From Natronobacterium haloterrestre (GTDB lineage: Archaea; Halobacteriota; Halobacteria; Halobacteriales; Natrialbaceae), in NCBI RefSeq assembly GCF_900112205.1, contig NZ_FOKW01000002.1, positions 310,001 through 374,000 on the forward strand: 64,000 nucleotides of DNA, read 5' to 3'. Position numbers and translations under genes: made by a program. The notes beneath the pieces were generated by a model. The model was not told the origin of the DNA, did not search any database, and worked only from the letters and a program-made list of their open reading frames with translations. This document shows, one piece after another, positions 37,127 through 45,948 of the stretch (the stretch's first letter is position 1; each line of letters opens with the position of its first letter).

Positions 37127-37133
37127 TTTATAT
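37127..37133 (+). promoter_or_regulatory. TATA box fixing the start of the gene at 37159
   Basis: TTTATAT at 37127-37133 lies about 29 nt before the ATG at 37159. In-frame ATG codons at 37093, 37123 and 37132 lie upstream of, or within, this box and so cannot be on the transcript it starts. Confidence 0.55.
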
Positions 37134-37158
37134 GACTCGCCGCTCACGAGCACGCAAG

Positions 37159-37731
37159 ATGCGACTCGATGCACGGCTCGAAAACGGACAACGGGTGATC
37201 GACGGCTGGAACCGCGTCTTCGAGGCGCTCGCCGCCGAACCGCGGCGCCAACTCGTCGTCTCGCTGCTCGACGCGTCGCCCGACGCGACGGTTCCGCTGC
37301 CCGAGAGCGCGGTCAATCCGAACGCGCCCACCGACCCCGACGTCCTTCGGCGGGAGTTGCACCACCAGCACCTCCCGATCCTCGCCGACGGCGGGTTCGT
37401 CGAGTGGGACTCGGAACCGCTGGTCGCCTCCCGCGGGCCGAACTTCGACGAAATCGCCGCCGTCATCGAGTCGCTACAGTCTTCGGCGACGTCCGTCCCC
37501 GACTCGCTGGTGATCGGCTGCCAGCGCCTCGAGGCGGAGCGCCAGGAGGCGTTCGCCGACCGGTCGCCGGGTGCCGAGGGTGAGAGCCGGCGGGACCGGC
37601 GGTCGGCTCCGATGAGCGACGGACGCGGGGATCGGAGTCGGGCGCGGGACCGCCGCATCGGCCACCGAACGGGTTCAGGCGTCGGGCTGTGGGTCCGGCC
37701 GTCGCTTACGCCCCGTCCGCGGGACGAATAG
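37159..37731 (+). CDS. DUF7344-like winged-helix regulator
   Basis: This protein has 190 residues from the start chosen by the TATA box. Residues 10-110 form a haloarchaeal winged-helix domain, IDGWNRVFEALAAEPRRQLV, continuing through VLRRELHHQHLPILADGGFVEWD. This pattern is characteristic of the HTH family I know as DUF7344. After about residue 135 the sequence becomes Arg/Asp-rich and low-complexity (GDRSRARDRRIGHRTG). This may be a degenerate extension past the natural stop. Targets are unknown. Confidence 0.7.
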   Translation: MRLDARLENGQRVIDGWNRVFEALAAEPRRQLVVSLLDASPDATVPLPESAVNPNAPTDPDVLRRELHHQHLPILADGGFVEWDSEPLVASRGPNFDEIAAVIESLQSSATSVPDSLVIGCQRLEAERQEAFADRSPGAEGESRRDRRSAPMSDGRGDRSRARDRRIGHRTGSGVGLWVRPSLTPRPRDE

Positions 37732-38351
37732 TCTTCCCCTCGACGCGAACCGGCCGACAGAGCGGGATCACAACCCGGCGTCGGCGGTCGCGCTCGGGGT
37801 GACTCGAGGCCGTGCCGTCCGCCGGTTTCGATGCGGCGGCCGTCGACCGCCGGTCGCTGCGTCGAGTCCGATGAATAGCGGACCGAATCGGACCGTCCGG
37901 TTTTCGAGTTCGTACGTCCGGGCCCTGTAGTGGTCCTTCGTAGGCGTAGACCCAATCGCTTTCGTGGCCGAGAATTGGGTGCGTCGCGTCGTACTCCTCG
38001 AGGAGCCGCCGAGGCGGTCGCCGTCGTCGATCCAGGCGCTGTCGGCGGTGACGGACCAGGTGTGGCTCCCGCCGGGGCCGACGTTCTCGTTCACCGTGGC
38101 CCTCTCCGAGAACGACGGTCGGTAGCTCGAGCCCGGTGGAGCGTGTTCGTGCCTGCCCGCGACTCCGGCGACCCCACTGGGGGTGATTTTGCGGTCGACC
38201 CGGGACGGTCTGCTAAGCCAACCATCATTTTATGATCCGTCGCGGCGTCCGTTGAGTCACCGATCGCTGCGGGCGGCTGTGAGTCACCGTTCCCGGACAT
38301 CGATTCGACTCGAGTTCACAGTCCGACCGGAAACCCGGAGGTACCCGATCC
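37732..38351 (-). pseudogene. 620-bp gap with possible decayed coding remnant
   Basis: No intact gene is seen. On the minus strand one frame (38094 downwards) gives NENVGPGGSHTWSVTADSAWI and then IDDGDRLGG. The next frame from about 38005 gives LLEEYDATHPILGHESDWVY and then AYEGPLQGPDV. The two look like one protein broken by a frameshift near 38005, followed by Arg/Pro-rich noise. I do not recognise the family. The region also holds the promoter of the ABC operon before 38352. Confidence 0.3.
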
Positions 38352-39335
38352 ATGCGTCCCCAGACCGACGCCGACGATCCTGCGGCCGAGACCGGCTCCA
38401 CGACCGAATCCGACCCGGAGAGCGCTCGAGGGTCCGCCGTCATCAGCATCGACGGTCTCACGAAGCGGTACGGCGACGTCACCGCCAACGACGGCGTCAC
38501 CTTCGACGTCGGAGCGGGCGAGATATTCGGCTACCTCGGCCCGAACGGGGCGGGAAAGACGACGACGATTCGGTTACTCCTCGGACTCATCAAACCGACC
38601 GCCGGAACGGCGACCGTTCTCGGCGCGGACGTCCGGGATCGGCGGGCGCTCACCGAGGTGAAATCCGACGTCGGCTACCTCCCGGACACGCTCGGGTTCG
38701 AGGACCGACTGACCGGGCGCCAGGCGCTCGATTACTTCGCGCGGATGCGGGGCGACGAGCGACGCGAGGAGTTGCTGGAACTGTTTCGTCCGCCGCTCGA
38801 CAAGCGGATCGAAACCTACTCGTCGGGGAACCGGCGGATGCTCGGGATCGTTCAGGCGTTCATGCACGATCCGCAACTCGCGATCCTGGACGAACCCACG
38901 TCCGGGCTGGACCCGCTCAAGCAGGATCGAATGCACGCGTTCCTCGAGGCGGAACGCGACGCGGGGAAGACGATCTTCTTCTCGTCACACGTTCTGAGCG
39001 AGGTCCAGCGCGTCTGTGATCGCGTCGGGATCATCCGGGACGGGGAACTGGTCGCCCTCGAGGACATCGACGACTTGCTCGAACGCGGCGGGAAGGACGT
39101 TCGAGTGGAACTGGCGGAGTCAGTCGACGAGGACGCGTTCGTCACGTCGGAGATGATCGATGTCGAGTCCGTCGAGGGAACGGTCCGTTTCACCTACACC
39201 GGCGAGGCCGGCGCGCTCCTGGAGCACCTCGTCCGGTTCGAGGTCGTCGACGTCGAGATCGGGGATCCACAACTCGACGACATCTTCAAACACTACTACG
39301 GGGACGAACGGGAGCCGCTCCCGGGGGACGGATGA
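38352..39335 (+). CDS. ABC transporter ATP-binding protein (ABC-2/exporter type)
   Basis: The protein has 327 residues. Walker A is GPNGAGKTT near residue 64-72, the Q/P loop is VGYLPDTLGFEDRLTG, the signature is YSSGNRRML in place of LSGGQ, and Walker B is LAILDEPTSGLD near 180. A C-terminal accessory region of about 100 residues follows. The unusual YSSGNRRM signature occurs in the CcmA-like ABC-2 exporter class. An acidic N-terminal extension of about 30 residues precedes VISIDGLTKRYG. It overlaps the first permease gene by 4 nt (ATGA), so the three genes are one operon. Confidence 0.92.
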   Translation: MRPQTDADDPAAETGSTTESDPESARGSAVISIDGLTKRYGDVTANDGVTFDVGAGEIFGYLGPNGAGKTTTIRLLLGLIKPTAGTATVLGADVRDRRALTEVKSDVGYLPDTLGFEDRLTGRQALDYFARMRGDERREELLELFRPPLDKRIETYSSGNRRMLGIVQAFMHDPQLAILDEPTSGLDPLKQDRMHAFLEAERDAGKTIFFSSHVLSEVQRVCDRVGIIRDGELVALEDIDDLLERGGKDVRVELAESVDEDAFVTSEMIDVESVEGTVRFTYTGEAGALLEHLVRFEVVDVEIGDPQLDDIFKHYYGDEREPLPGDG

Positions 39336-40114
39336 CCGCCGTCCTGCGCGTCGAATCCCGAAAACTGTTTCGCAGCACGCTTGTACTGACCGGGCTGCTC
39401 GCCCTGCTCTCGGCGTTTTTCCTCCTCGTCTTCCCGAGCATCCAGGCGGAGGCGGAACTCGTCGAGCAGGTGTACCCGGCGTACATGCTCGAACTGCTCG
39501 GCATCGAGGAACTCCACACGATCGAGGGGTTCGCCGGCGGTTACATCTTCCCGTTCGCCTGGGTGCTCCTCGGCGGGATCTACTTCGCGTACGTCAGTGC
39601 AGGCACGATCTCCCGGGACGTCCGGACGCGGCGGATGGATCTCACGCTCTCGAACCCGGTCTCGCGGGAGTCGGTCGTCCTCCAGAAGGTCGCCGCGCTG
39701 TGGGTCCCCCTGGCAGGGCTGACGATCGGGTTGGCGGTCGTGTTGTTCGCCGGCGCGAGGCTCCTGGGGGAGCCGTTCGATCCCGTCCCGCTCGCGATGG
39801 TCCACCTGCTCGGCGTGCCCTACCTGCTGGTCTGTGCCGCCATCGGGACCGTCCTGTCGGTCACCGTCGACCGCGTCGAAACCGCACAGGCCGCGGCACT
39901 GGTCCTCGTGTTCTCCCTCTGGCTGGTCGACGGCCTCTCGCACATGAGCCCCGATTTCGAATGGGTCAGCGACCTCACGCCGAGTCGGTACTACGATCCG
40001 TCGGCGATCCTCGTTCACGAGGAGTACGCATTCGGAGACGCGGGAATCCTCCTCGCGGCTTTCCTCGTCCTGTTGGCCGCCGCCGTCGTGATCTTCACGC
40101 GGAGGGATATCTGA
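39332..40114 (+). CDS. ABC-2 type permease A
   Basis: The protein has 260 residues and six predicted helices. It starts within the ATPase stop (ATGA). Landmarks include LTLSNPVSRESVVLQKVAALWV and SPDFEWVSDLTPSRYYDPSA. It is the membrane half of an ABC-2 exporter whose substrate is unknown. It is plainly homologous over its full length to the next gene, down to the same length and the same ending FTRRDI. Confidence 0.88.
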   Translation: MTAVLRVESRKLFRSTLVLTGLLALLSAFFLLVFPSIQAEAELVEQVYPAYMLELLGIEELHTIEGFAGGYIFPFAWVLLGGIYFAYVSAGTISRDVRTRRMDLTLSNPVSRESVVLQKVAALWVPLAGLTIGLAVVLFAGARLLGEPFDPVPLAMVHLLGVPYLLVCAAIGTVLSVTVDRVETAQAAALVLVFSLWLVDGLSHMSPDFEWVSDLTPSRYYDPSAILVHEEYAFGDAGILLAAFLVLLAAAVVIFTRRDI

Positions 40115-40115
40115 G

Positions 40116-40898
40116 ATGACGGCCGTACTCCGACTCGAGTCCAGAAAGCGCGTCCGTGGCTCGGTGATCCTGCTCGTCGTCTTCGCTCTGCTGTCGGCGC
40201 TGTACTTCTCGATGTTCCCCGGCATTCAGGCGGAGATGGACGCGTTCGAGGAGGCGTTCCCCGAGTACATGTTCGACCTCTTCGGGATCGAAGCGCTCCA
40301 CACGATCGAAGGGTTCGTCGCCGCCGAACTCTATGCCTTCTTCTGGTCGCTGTTGCTCGCGATCTACTTCGCGTACGTCGGTGCCGGCCTGATCGCGGGC
40401 GACGTGCAGGACCGGCGGATGGACCTCACGCTCTCGAATCCGGTCTCGCGGGAGTCGGTCGTTCTCCAGAAGGTCGCCGCGCTGTGGGTCCCGGTGGTCG
40501 CGCTGAACGTCGGCGTGCCGATCGTCGTCTACGTTGCCGCGCTCGCCATCGGCGAGTCGTTCGATCCGGTCGCCCTCGCGATGGTCCACCTGCTGTCGAT
40601 ACCCTACCTGCTGGTCTGTGCCGGGATCGGGCTCGTGCTGTCGGTGTTCGTCGATCACGTCCGGATCGCCAGGGGGACGGCCCTGGTACTCGTCTTCCTG
40701 CTGTGGCTCGTCGACGGGGTCTCGAGGCTGGATCCCGACTACGAGTGGATCGGCGACCTCGCGCCGAGCCGATACTACGACGAGACCGCGATCCTCGTCC
40801 ACGAGGAGTACGCGTTCGGTGACGCCGGAATCCTCCTCGCCGCGTTTCTCGTGCTGGTCGCGGTCTCGGTCGTGATCTTTACCCGCCGGGACATCTGA
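40116..40898 (+). CDS. ABC-2 type permease B (tandem duplicate)
   Basis: The protein has 260 residues and starts one nucleotide after the stop of permease A. It shares LTLSNPVSRESVVLQKVAALWVP and the ending VVIFTRRDI with A, while loops differ (EAFPEYMFDLFGIEALHTIEG against VYPAYMLELLGIEELHTIEG). The pair probably forms a heterodimeric channel with two copies of the single ATPase. The nucleotide similarity shows an ancient but clear tandem duplication. Confidence 0.88.
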   Translation: MTAVLRLESRKRVRGSVILLVVFALLSALYFSMFPGIQAEMDAFEEAFPEYMFDLFGIEALHTIEGFVAAELYAFFWSLLLAIYFAYVGAGLIAGDVQDRRMDLTLSNPVSRESVVLQKVAALWVPVVALNVGVPIVVYVAALAIGESFDPVALAMVHLLSIPYLLVCAGIGLVLSVFVDHVRIARGTALVLVFLLWLVDGVSRLDPDYEWIGDLAPSRYYDETAILVHEEYAFGDAGILLAAFLVLVAVSVVIFTRRDI

Positions 40899-40958
40899 CG
40901 GTCGCCCCCACTTCGACGCGGTGCTGACCGTCAGTCGAAACCGAAGGAAGGCCCCGCC

Positions 40959-40963
40959 TATAT
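40959..40963 (+). promoter_or_regulatory. TATA box of the Tat-secreted protein at 40990
   Basis: TATAT stands in a GC-rich background about 29 nt before the ATG at 40990, again implying a leaderless mRNA and excluding the in-frame upstream extension. Confidence 0.5.
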
Positions 40964-40989
40964 CGGGGTCGGCGGTGTGGCACACGGCT

Positions 40990-42018
40990 ATGACACCGAG
41001 CCGACGGGATCTCCTCGAGTTCGCCGGGGCGATGGGAGTCGCGACGGTCTCCGCCGTCGGAACCGCCGGCGTACTCGCCTCCGACGTGACGGCCCAGGAA
41101 GACGGTACCGACGACACCGACGACGTCCCCGAGTACAGCCGGTGGCTCACCCTCGAGGACGACGCCCTCGAGTTCGTCTCCGTCGACTGGACGAGCGTCG
41201 GCGACGACCTCCGGGCGGAACTCGAGGCGGGCCAACCGGACGAGGAAGTGCCGCCGGAGTTCGAGGCGGATCCGATGGTCGCACCCGTCTCTGAGGCGCT
41301 GCTCTCGGCGTACTTCTACGTCGGGCTGGATCTCGCCCGGTACAGGATCGGGCGAATCCTCGAGGAGGAGGCGTTCGACTCGACCGTCGAGGAGCTGCTG
41401 TTGACCGATCGGGCGTTCGTCGCGACCGGTGACATCGACCCCGACGAGGTCGACGCGCGCGTCACCGCCGAAGCGGAGGCCGACTTCCTCCGGCAACTCG
41501 AGCGCACGGACGAGATCGGCGAGTACGTCGTTTACACGCCGGTCGATCCGGGAGACGACGCGGCGATCGCCGTCGGAGCGGACGCGATCCTCGCCAGCGA
41601 GGCCCGTCCGGCCATCGACGATCCCGCGGACGCACTCGAGACCGCGATCGGGGCCGCCGCCGGCGAGATCGATCGGGCGACGGACGACTCGGAGACGGTC
41701 GCGTGGCTGCTCGAGAACGCTGGCGACGGCGACGTAGCCGTCGGGCGGTACGGCGATCCGCTCGACGATTCGGGCGACGGACTCGCCGACGTCGAGTTCG
41801 AGTACGACGAACTCGAGGGCGCGGCGGGGATCGTCTCCTCGTTCACGGTAGAAGACGAGGAGACGGCTACCGGCGACTTCGCGGCCGTGATCGACGATCC
41901 GGACGAGGCCGCGCTCGAGGCGACACTCGGCGCTTCGGGGGAGAACCGATCGCTCGAGGTCGACGGCGACCGCGTGACCGCGACGGCGACCTGGCGGGAG
42001 GAACTGGTGATCAACTGA
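40990..42018 (+). CDS. Tat-secreted acidic protein, unknown function
   Basis: The protein has 342 residues. The twin-arginine signal is TPSRRDLLEFAGAMGVATVS, with cleavage likely around TAQEDG. The mature protein is acidic and follows an alternating alpha/beta pattern (LSAYFYVGLDLARYRIGRIL; EYVVYTPVDPGDDAAIAVGA; DSETVAWLLENAGDGDVAVG). No membrane anchor or lipobox is present. I do not recognise the family; similar haloarchaeal secreted hypotheticals exist. It follows the ABC operon but has its own promoter. Confidence 0.75.
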   Translation: MTPSRRDLLEFAGAMGVATVSAVGTAGVLASDVTAQEDGTDDTDDVPEYSRWLTLEDDALEFVSVDWTSVGDDLRAELEAGQPDEEVPPEFEADPMVAPVSEALLSAYFYVGLDLARYRIGRILEEEAFDSTVEELLLTDRAFVATGDIDPDEVDARVTAEAEADFLRQLERTDEIGEYVVYTPVDPGDDAAIAVGADAILASEARPAIDDPADALETAIGAAAGEIDRATDDSETVAWLLENAGDGDVAVGRYGDPLDDSGDGLADVEFEYDELEGAAGIVSSFTVEDEETATGDFAAVIDDPDEAALEATLGASGENRSLEVDGDRVTATATWREELVIN

Positions 42019-42078
42019 TCGGCTCCCGACTCGTTTCCGTCGGTGAGGGAATCGGAACGGACTGAAGGCCAGGGGGCC

Positions 42079-44766
42079 TTACTCGACGATGACGACCGCC
42101 GACTCCGTCTCGAGCATCTCGCCCTCGCCGGAGTAGGTCCGCTCGCGTTCGACCTCGAACAGGTCCTCGGCGAGTTCTTCGCCGGCGACGCGGAGGACGC
42201 CGTCCTCGCGGTCGAGTTCGTAGTCGCCGCTCTCGATGCCGGCGTCGATCTCGCCGACCTTCTCGCCGTACTTCGGCCCGACCTGCGAGTAGTCGAGGTC
42301 GATCGAGGCGACCTGGGTGGTGATCTCCGGCTGATCCGAGAGCACCTCGAGGTCCGCGACGTGCATCACGTTCGCGATCGCGTCCGCGAAGCCGTCGACC
42401 TCGCCGTAGACGGCGACGGCCTCGAGGTCGGCGTTCAGCGGCAGCTGGTTCTCGCTCTTGTAGCGACGCAGCGCGGAGATGACCTCCATCGCCGTCTCGC
42501 CGGCCTCGAGGTCGGCGTCGTACCCCTGCGGGTCGGGCCAGTCGCGGAGGTGGATGCTGGTCTCCTCGAGGTCCGCATCGCCGTCGGGAGCGTAGACGGC
42601 CTGCCAGATCTCCTCCGTGACGTGGGGCAGGAACGGTGCCCACAGCTCGAGGAAGGTACGGTGGGCCGTCCGCAGCGCGTACTGGGTCGACGGGTTGTCC
42701 TCGCGTTCCTTGGCGATCTCGAGGTAGTCGTCACAGAAGGTGTTCCAGAAGAACGTCCGCAGGCGGTCGCGGGCCTTCGCGAACTCGTACTCCTCGAGTT
42801 GGGCCGTCAGCTCCTCGGTGGCGTCGTCGAGTTCCGCGAGCAGCCAGCGGTCGATCGGCTCGAGGTCCTCGGGTTCGTCGGGCTCGCGCGGCGCGAGGGT
42901 GTCGACGAGCTTGGAGGCGTTCCAGAGCTTCCGCAGGAGCTTCTCGCCCGCGGTGAGGTCCTTCTCCTGGTACGGGAAGTCGTCGCCGACCGCGGCGCTT
43001 GCCGCCCAGAAGCGGACGGCGTCGACGGGATACTCCGCGAGCACCTCGTCGGGTGCGACGATGTTGCCCCGCGATTTGGACATCTTCTCGCGGTTCTCGT
43101 CTAACACGTGGCCGTTGATCATCGTCGCGTCGAACGGCACCTCGCCGGTGTGCTCGTAGCACTTGACGACGGTGTGGAACAGCCAGAACGAGATGATGTC
43201 GTGGCCCTGCGGGCGCAGATCGAACGGGTAGAGTTCCGGCTTCGACATGGTGAACTCCTCGGCGTCTTCGTCCCAGTCCCAGCCGGCGTTGATCAGCGGG
43301 GTCAGCGACGACGTGGCCCACGTGTCGAAGACGTCCTCTTCGGCGACGAACTCGTCGCCGCCACACTCGGGACAGGTCTCGACCGGCGAGTCGTCCGAGA
43401 GGGGATCGACGGGCAGGTCCTCCTTCTCCGCGATGATCTCGTGGTCGCAGTCCTCGCAGTACCAGACCGGGAACGGGATCCCCGAGTCGCGCTGGCGCGA
43501 GATCAGCCAGTCCCACTCGAGGCCCTCGATCCAGTGTTTGTACCGGGTGAACATCTTCTCCGGGTACCAGTCCATCTCCCGGCCGGCCTCGAGGTACTCC
43601 TCCTTGTGATCGAGGATCTCGACGTACCACTGCTTGGAGACGCGGAACTCGACGGGCGTGTCACACCGTTCGTGGACCTGCACCGTGTGGGTGATCGATT
43701 CGCGGTCCCGCAGGTAGCCCGCGTCGTCCAGATCCTCGACGATGGCCTCGCGGGCCTCGTCGGTGGACATGCCCTCGTAGTCGCCGGCGAGGTCGGTCAT
43801 CGTCCCCGACTCGTCGATCGCCACCCGCAGCGGGAGGTCGTGGGCCTGGTACCACTCGATGTCCTTCTGGTCGCCGAAGGTACAGCACATCACGACGCCG
43901 CTGCCTTTCTCCATGTCGACGCGGTCGTCGGCGATGATCGGCACCTCGTGGCCGAAGATCGGGATGCGGGCGGTCTCGCCGACCAGGTCCTGGTTCTCGT
44001 CGTCGTCGGGGTGGACGAACACGGAGACGCAGGCCGGGATCAGTTCGGGCCGGGTCGTCGAGATGACGAACTCGTCGCGGGGGGCGTCCCCGGCGAGTTC
44101 GAAGGCGATGTCGTTGAAGTGTGCGCCCTTCTCCATGTCCTCCATCTCGACCTGCGAGATCGCCGTCTCGCACTCGGGACACCAGATGGCGGGCGCTTTC
44201 TGGCGGTACTCCCGTCCCTGCTCGTAGAGGTCGATGAACGAGAGCTGCGAGATCCGCTGGACGCGGGGCTCGATCGTCTTGTAGGTGTTCCCCCAGTCGA
44301 TCGAACAGCCGAGCCCCTGCATCTTCTCCGTGAACTCGGCCTCGTACTCCTGGCAGACCTCGCGACAGAGCTGCTGGAACTCGCGGCGTTCGTAGTCCTG
44401 ATGGCGGATGTCGAGTTCCTTCTCGGTCAGCCGTTCGGAGGCGATCCCGTTGTCGTCGTAGCCGAACGGGAAGAGGACGTCGCCGTCGTGCATCCGCTGG
44501 AAGCGCGCGGCGAAGTCCTGCAGCGTGTGGCCATAGAGGTGGCCCATGTGGAGGCTGCCCGACACCGTCGGCGGCGGCGTGTCGATGGCGTAGACGGTGT
44601 TTGGGTCCTTCTCGGGGTCGCTCTCGTAGGCGTAGACCTCCTCGTCGACCCAGCGCTGCTGCCAGCGCTCCTCGACGGCTTCGGGGTCGTACCCGCCCTC
44701 GAGGGTCGGTTCGTCCTCGGAGGCCGGCTGCTGTTCCCCCTCTCCTTCGGGTGCGTCCGTACTCAT
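42079..44766 (-). CDS. valS: valyl-tRNA synthetase
   Basis: This 895-residue class Ia synthetase joins valine to tRNA-Val. The HIGH-type motif is HMGH at about 73-76 (TVSGSLHMGHLYGH), and KMSKS is at about 560-566 (REKMSKSRGN). The editing-domain region lies between (WYVEILDHKEEYLEAG precedes the zinc pairs CEDCDHE and CPECGGDEF). A C-terminal anticodon-binding helical region and a short coil follow. The start MSTDAPEGEGEQQP is preferred. An in-frame ATG at 44883 would add 39 residues of low-complexity Thr/Ala/Pro sequence. Confidence 0.95.
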   Translation of the reverse strand: MSTDAPEGEGEQQPASEDEPTLEGGYDPEAVEERWQQRWVDEEVYAYESDPEKDPNTVYAIDTPPPTVSGSLHMGHLYGHTLQDFAARFQRMHDGDVLFPFGYDDNGIASERLTEKELDIRHQDYERREFQQLCREVCQEYEAEFTEKMQGLGCSIDWGNTYKTIEPRVQRISQLSFIDLYEQGREYRQKAPAIWCPECETAISQVEMEDMEKGAHFNDIAFELAGDAPRDEFVISTTRPELIPACVSVFVHPDDDENQDLVGETARIPIFGHEVPIIADDRVDMEKGSGVVMCCTFGDQKDIEWYQAHDLPLRVAIDESGTMTDLAGDYEGMSTDEAREAIVEDLDDAGYLRDRESITHTVQVHERCDTPVEFRVSKQWYVEILDHKEEYLEAGREMDWYPEKMFTRYKHWIEGLEWDWLISRQRDSGIPFPVWYCEDCDHEIIAEKEDLPVDPLSDDSPVETCPECGGDEFVAEEDVFDTWATSSLTPLINAGWDWDEDAEEFTMSKPELYPFDLRPQGHDIISFWLFHTVVKCYEHTGEVPFDATMINGHVLDENREKMSKSRGNIVAPDEVLAEYPVDAVRFWAASAAVGDDFPYQEKDLTAGEKLLRKLWNASKLVDTLAPREPDEPEDLEPIDRWLLAELDDATEELTAQLEEYEFAKARDRLRTFFWNTFCDDYLEIAKEREDNPSTQYALRTAHRTFLELWAPFLPHVTEEIWQAVYAPDGDADLEETSIHLRDWPDPQGYDADLEAGETAMEVISALRRYKSENQLPLNADLEAVAVYGEVDGFADAIANVMHVADLEVLSDQPEITTQVASIDLDYSQVGPKYGEKVGEIDAGIESGDYELDREDGVLRVAGEELAEDLFEVERERTYSGEGEMLETESAVVIVE

Positions 44767-45100
44767 GCTCTCACCGCCCGTGGCGGGCGTCGTCGGTGCG
44801 TCGGTCGCGGGAGCGTCGGTCGTCCGTGTCGATGATCCATAGCTGGTACTGGCCGTTGCTCGGTGAAATTCGGTCGGGGACAATACATCCGTCGAAACGG
44901 GGTAGGGAATGCGGGGCTACGGGGCCCCTACGAACACGCCACGCGGACCGTCGAAGCGGCCCGTCCGGACCGCGACGGAGCGATTCATACCGGGAAATGA
45001 CGGCGGGCTCCGTGTTAGGTGTTTCGCGTCCGCGAGTCGTCGCTCGAGTTTGCCCTGCCGGCAGCACCACTAAGGAGGGCGTTCCCGTACTGACGTCGGT
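44767..45100. other. divergent intergenic region valS / hydrolase
   Basis: This 334-bp region contains GTCGGTCG/GCGTCGGT repeats at about 44784-44822 and a small hairpin CGCCCG-TGG-CGGGCG near 44771-44785 directly upstream of the valS start. No TATA box is obvious. No gene is supportable besides a possible N-terminal extension of valS. Confidence 0.4.
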
Positions 45101-45923
45101 ATGAACCGATGGACTTCGACGGCGACCGAATCGGGTCGCGGCGTCGACGTCGCCGGCCCGCCCGAAGCGCAGTCGATCGTCCTCGCCCACGGGGCGATGT
45201 TCACGCGGAAGATGTGGGGACCACAGCGGGACGCGCTGGCCGAGGAGTTTCGCGTCGTCGCACCCGATCTTCCCGGCCACGGGGACCGATCGGGCGAGTC
45301 GTTCGACCTCGAGCGCGGGATCGCGGTGCTCGACGACGCGATCGAATCCTACGCCGGCGGGAGCGCCGTCCTCGTGGGGCTGTCGCTCGGCGGCTACCTG
45401 GTGACAGAGTACGCGAGCCGGTACCCCCGGAAAGTCGACGGCCTCGTCGTCGTCGGGAGCAGCGCCAACCCGATCCGGGGGCTGAACCTCGCGACGCGGC
45501 TCACCGGCGCCGTCGTGCGGCTGGCGACGCGCAGCGACCTCGTCGAGCGGGCGGCCCAGCGACTCGGCAAGCGGTGGGTGCGCAACCGGGACCTCTCGCC
45601 GGAACACGAACGGGAGATCCTCGAGTCGGGCATCTTCCCGCGGGAGTTCGGCACGCCCGGCCCGGACATCGCCGGGCGGAACGCCCGGCCCGGACATCGC
45701 CGGGCGGAACGCCCGGGCGAAACTGGAGTCGTACCCGGGACCGGTGCTCGTGGTCAACGGCGAGCGCGACGCGCTCATGCGCCGCGGCGAACGGGAGCAC
45801 GCGGCGGCCTCGGGTGGGGACGTGGTCGTCCTGCGGGACGCCGGCCACATCTGTAACCTCCATCGCCCGGAGGCGTTCACCGACGTCGTGCGGCGGTTCG
45901 TCCGGGACCTCGACGGGCAGTGA
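45101..45923 (+). pseudogene. alpha/beta hydrolase frameshifted by a 28-bp tandem duplication
   Basis: From ATG 45101 the frame encodes an alpha/beta hydrolase: oxyanion region VLAHGAMFTRKMWG, nucleophile elbow GLSLGGYL, then the lid. At 45656-45711 a 28-bp unit occurs twice in tandem. After it the frame is wrong, but the correct continuation sits in another frame: KLESYPGPVLVVNGERDALM (acid Asp) and DAGHICNLHRPEAF (catalytic His), ending at TGA 45923. Removing one unit restores a perfect 264-codon gene (795 nt). The damage is therefore a single recent event. Confidence 0.85.
45656..45711 (+). repeat. perfect 28-bp tandem duplication
   Basis: Two identical head-to-tail copies, 45656-45683 and 45684-45711, followed by a 5-nt partial third copy (CCCGG). 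The unit is itself GC-rich and partly palindromic (CCCGG…CCGGG), which favours replication slippage. Confidence 0.95.
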
Positions 45924-45948
45924 TCGACGTCCCGGGGTACGTCACTGG

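Noticed and set aside
44767-44883. N-terminal extension of ValS to the ATG at 44883
   Set aside because: The added residues are Thr/Ala/Pro low complexity and a good ATG exists at 44766; left as an alternative only.
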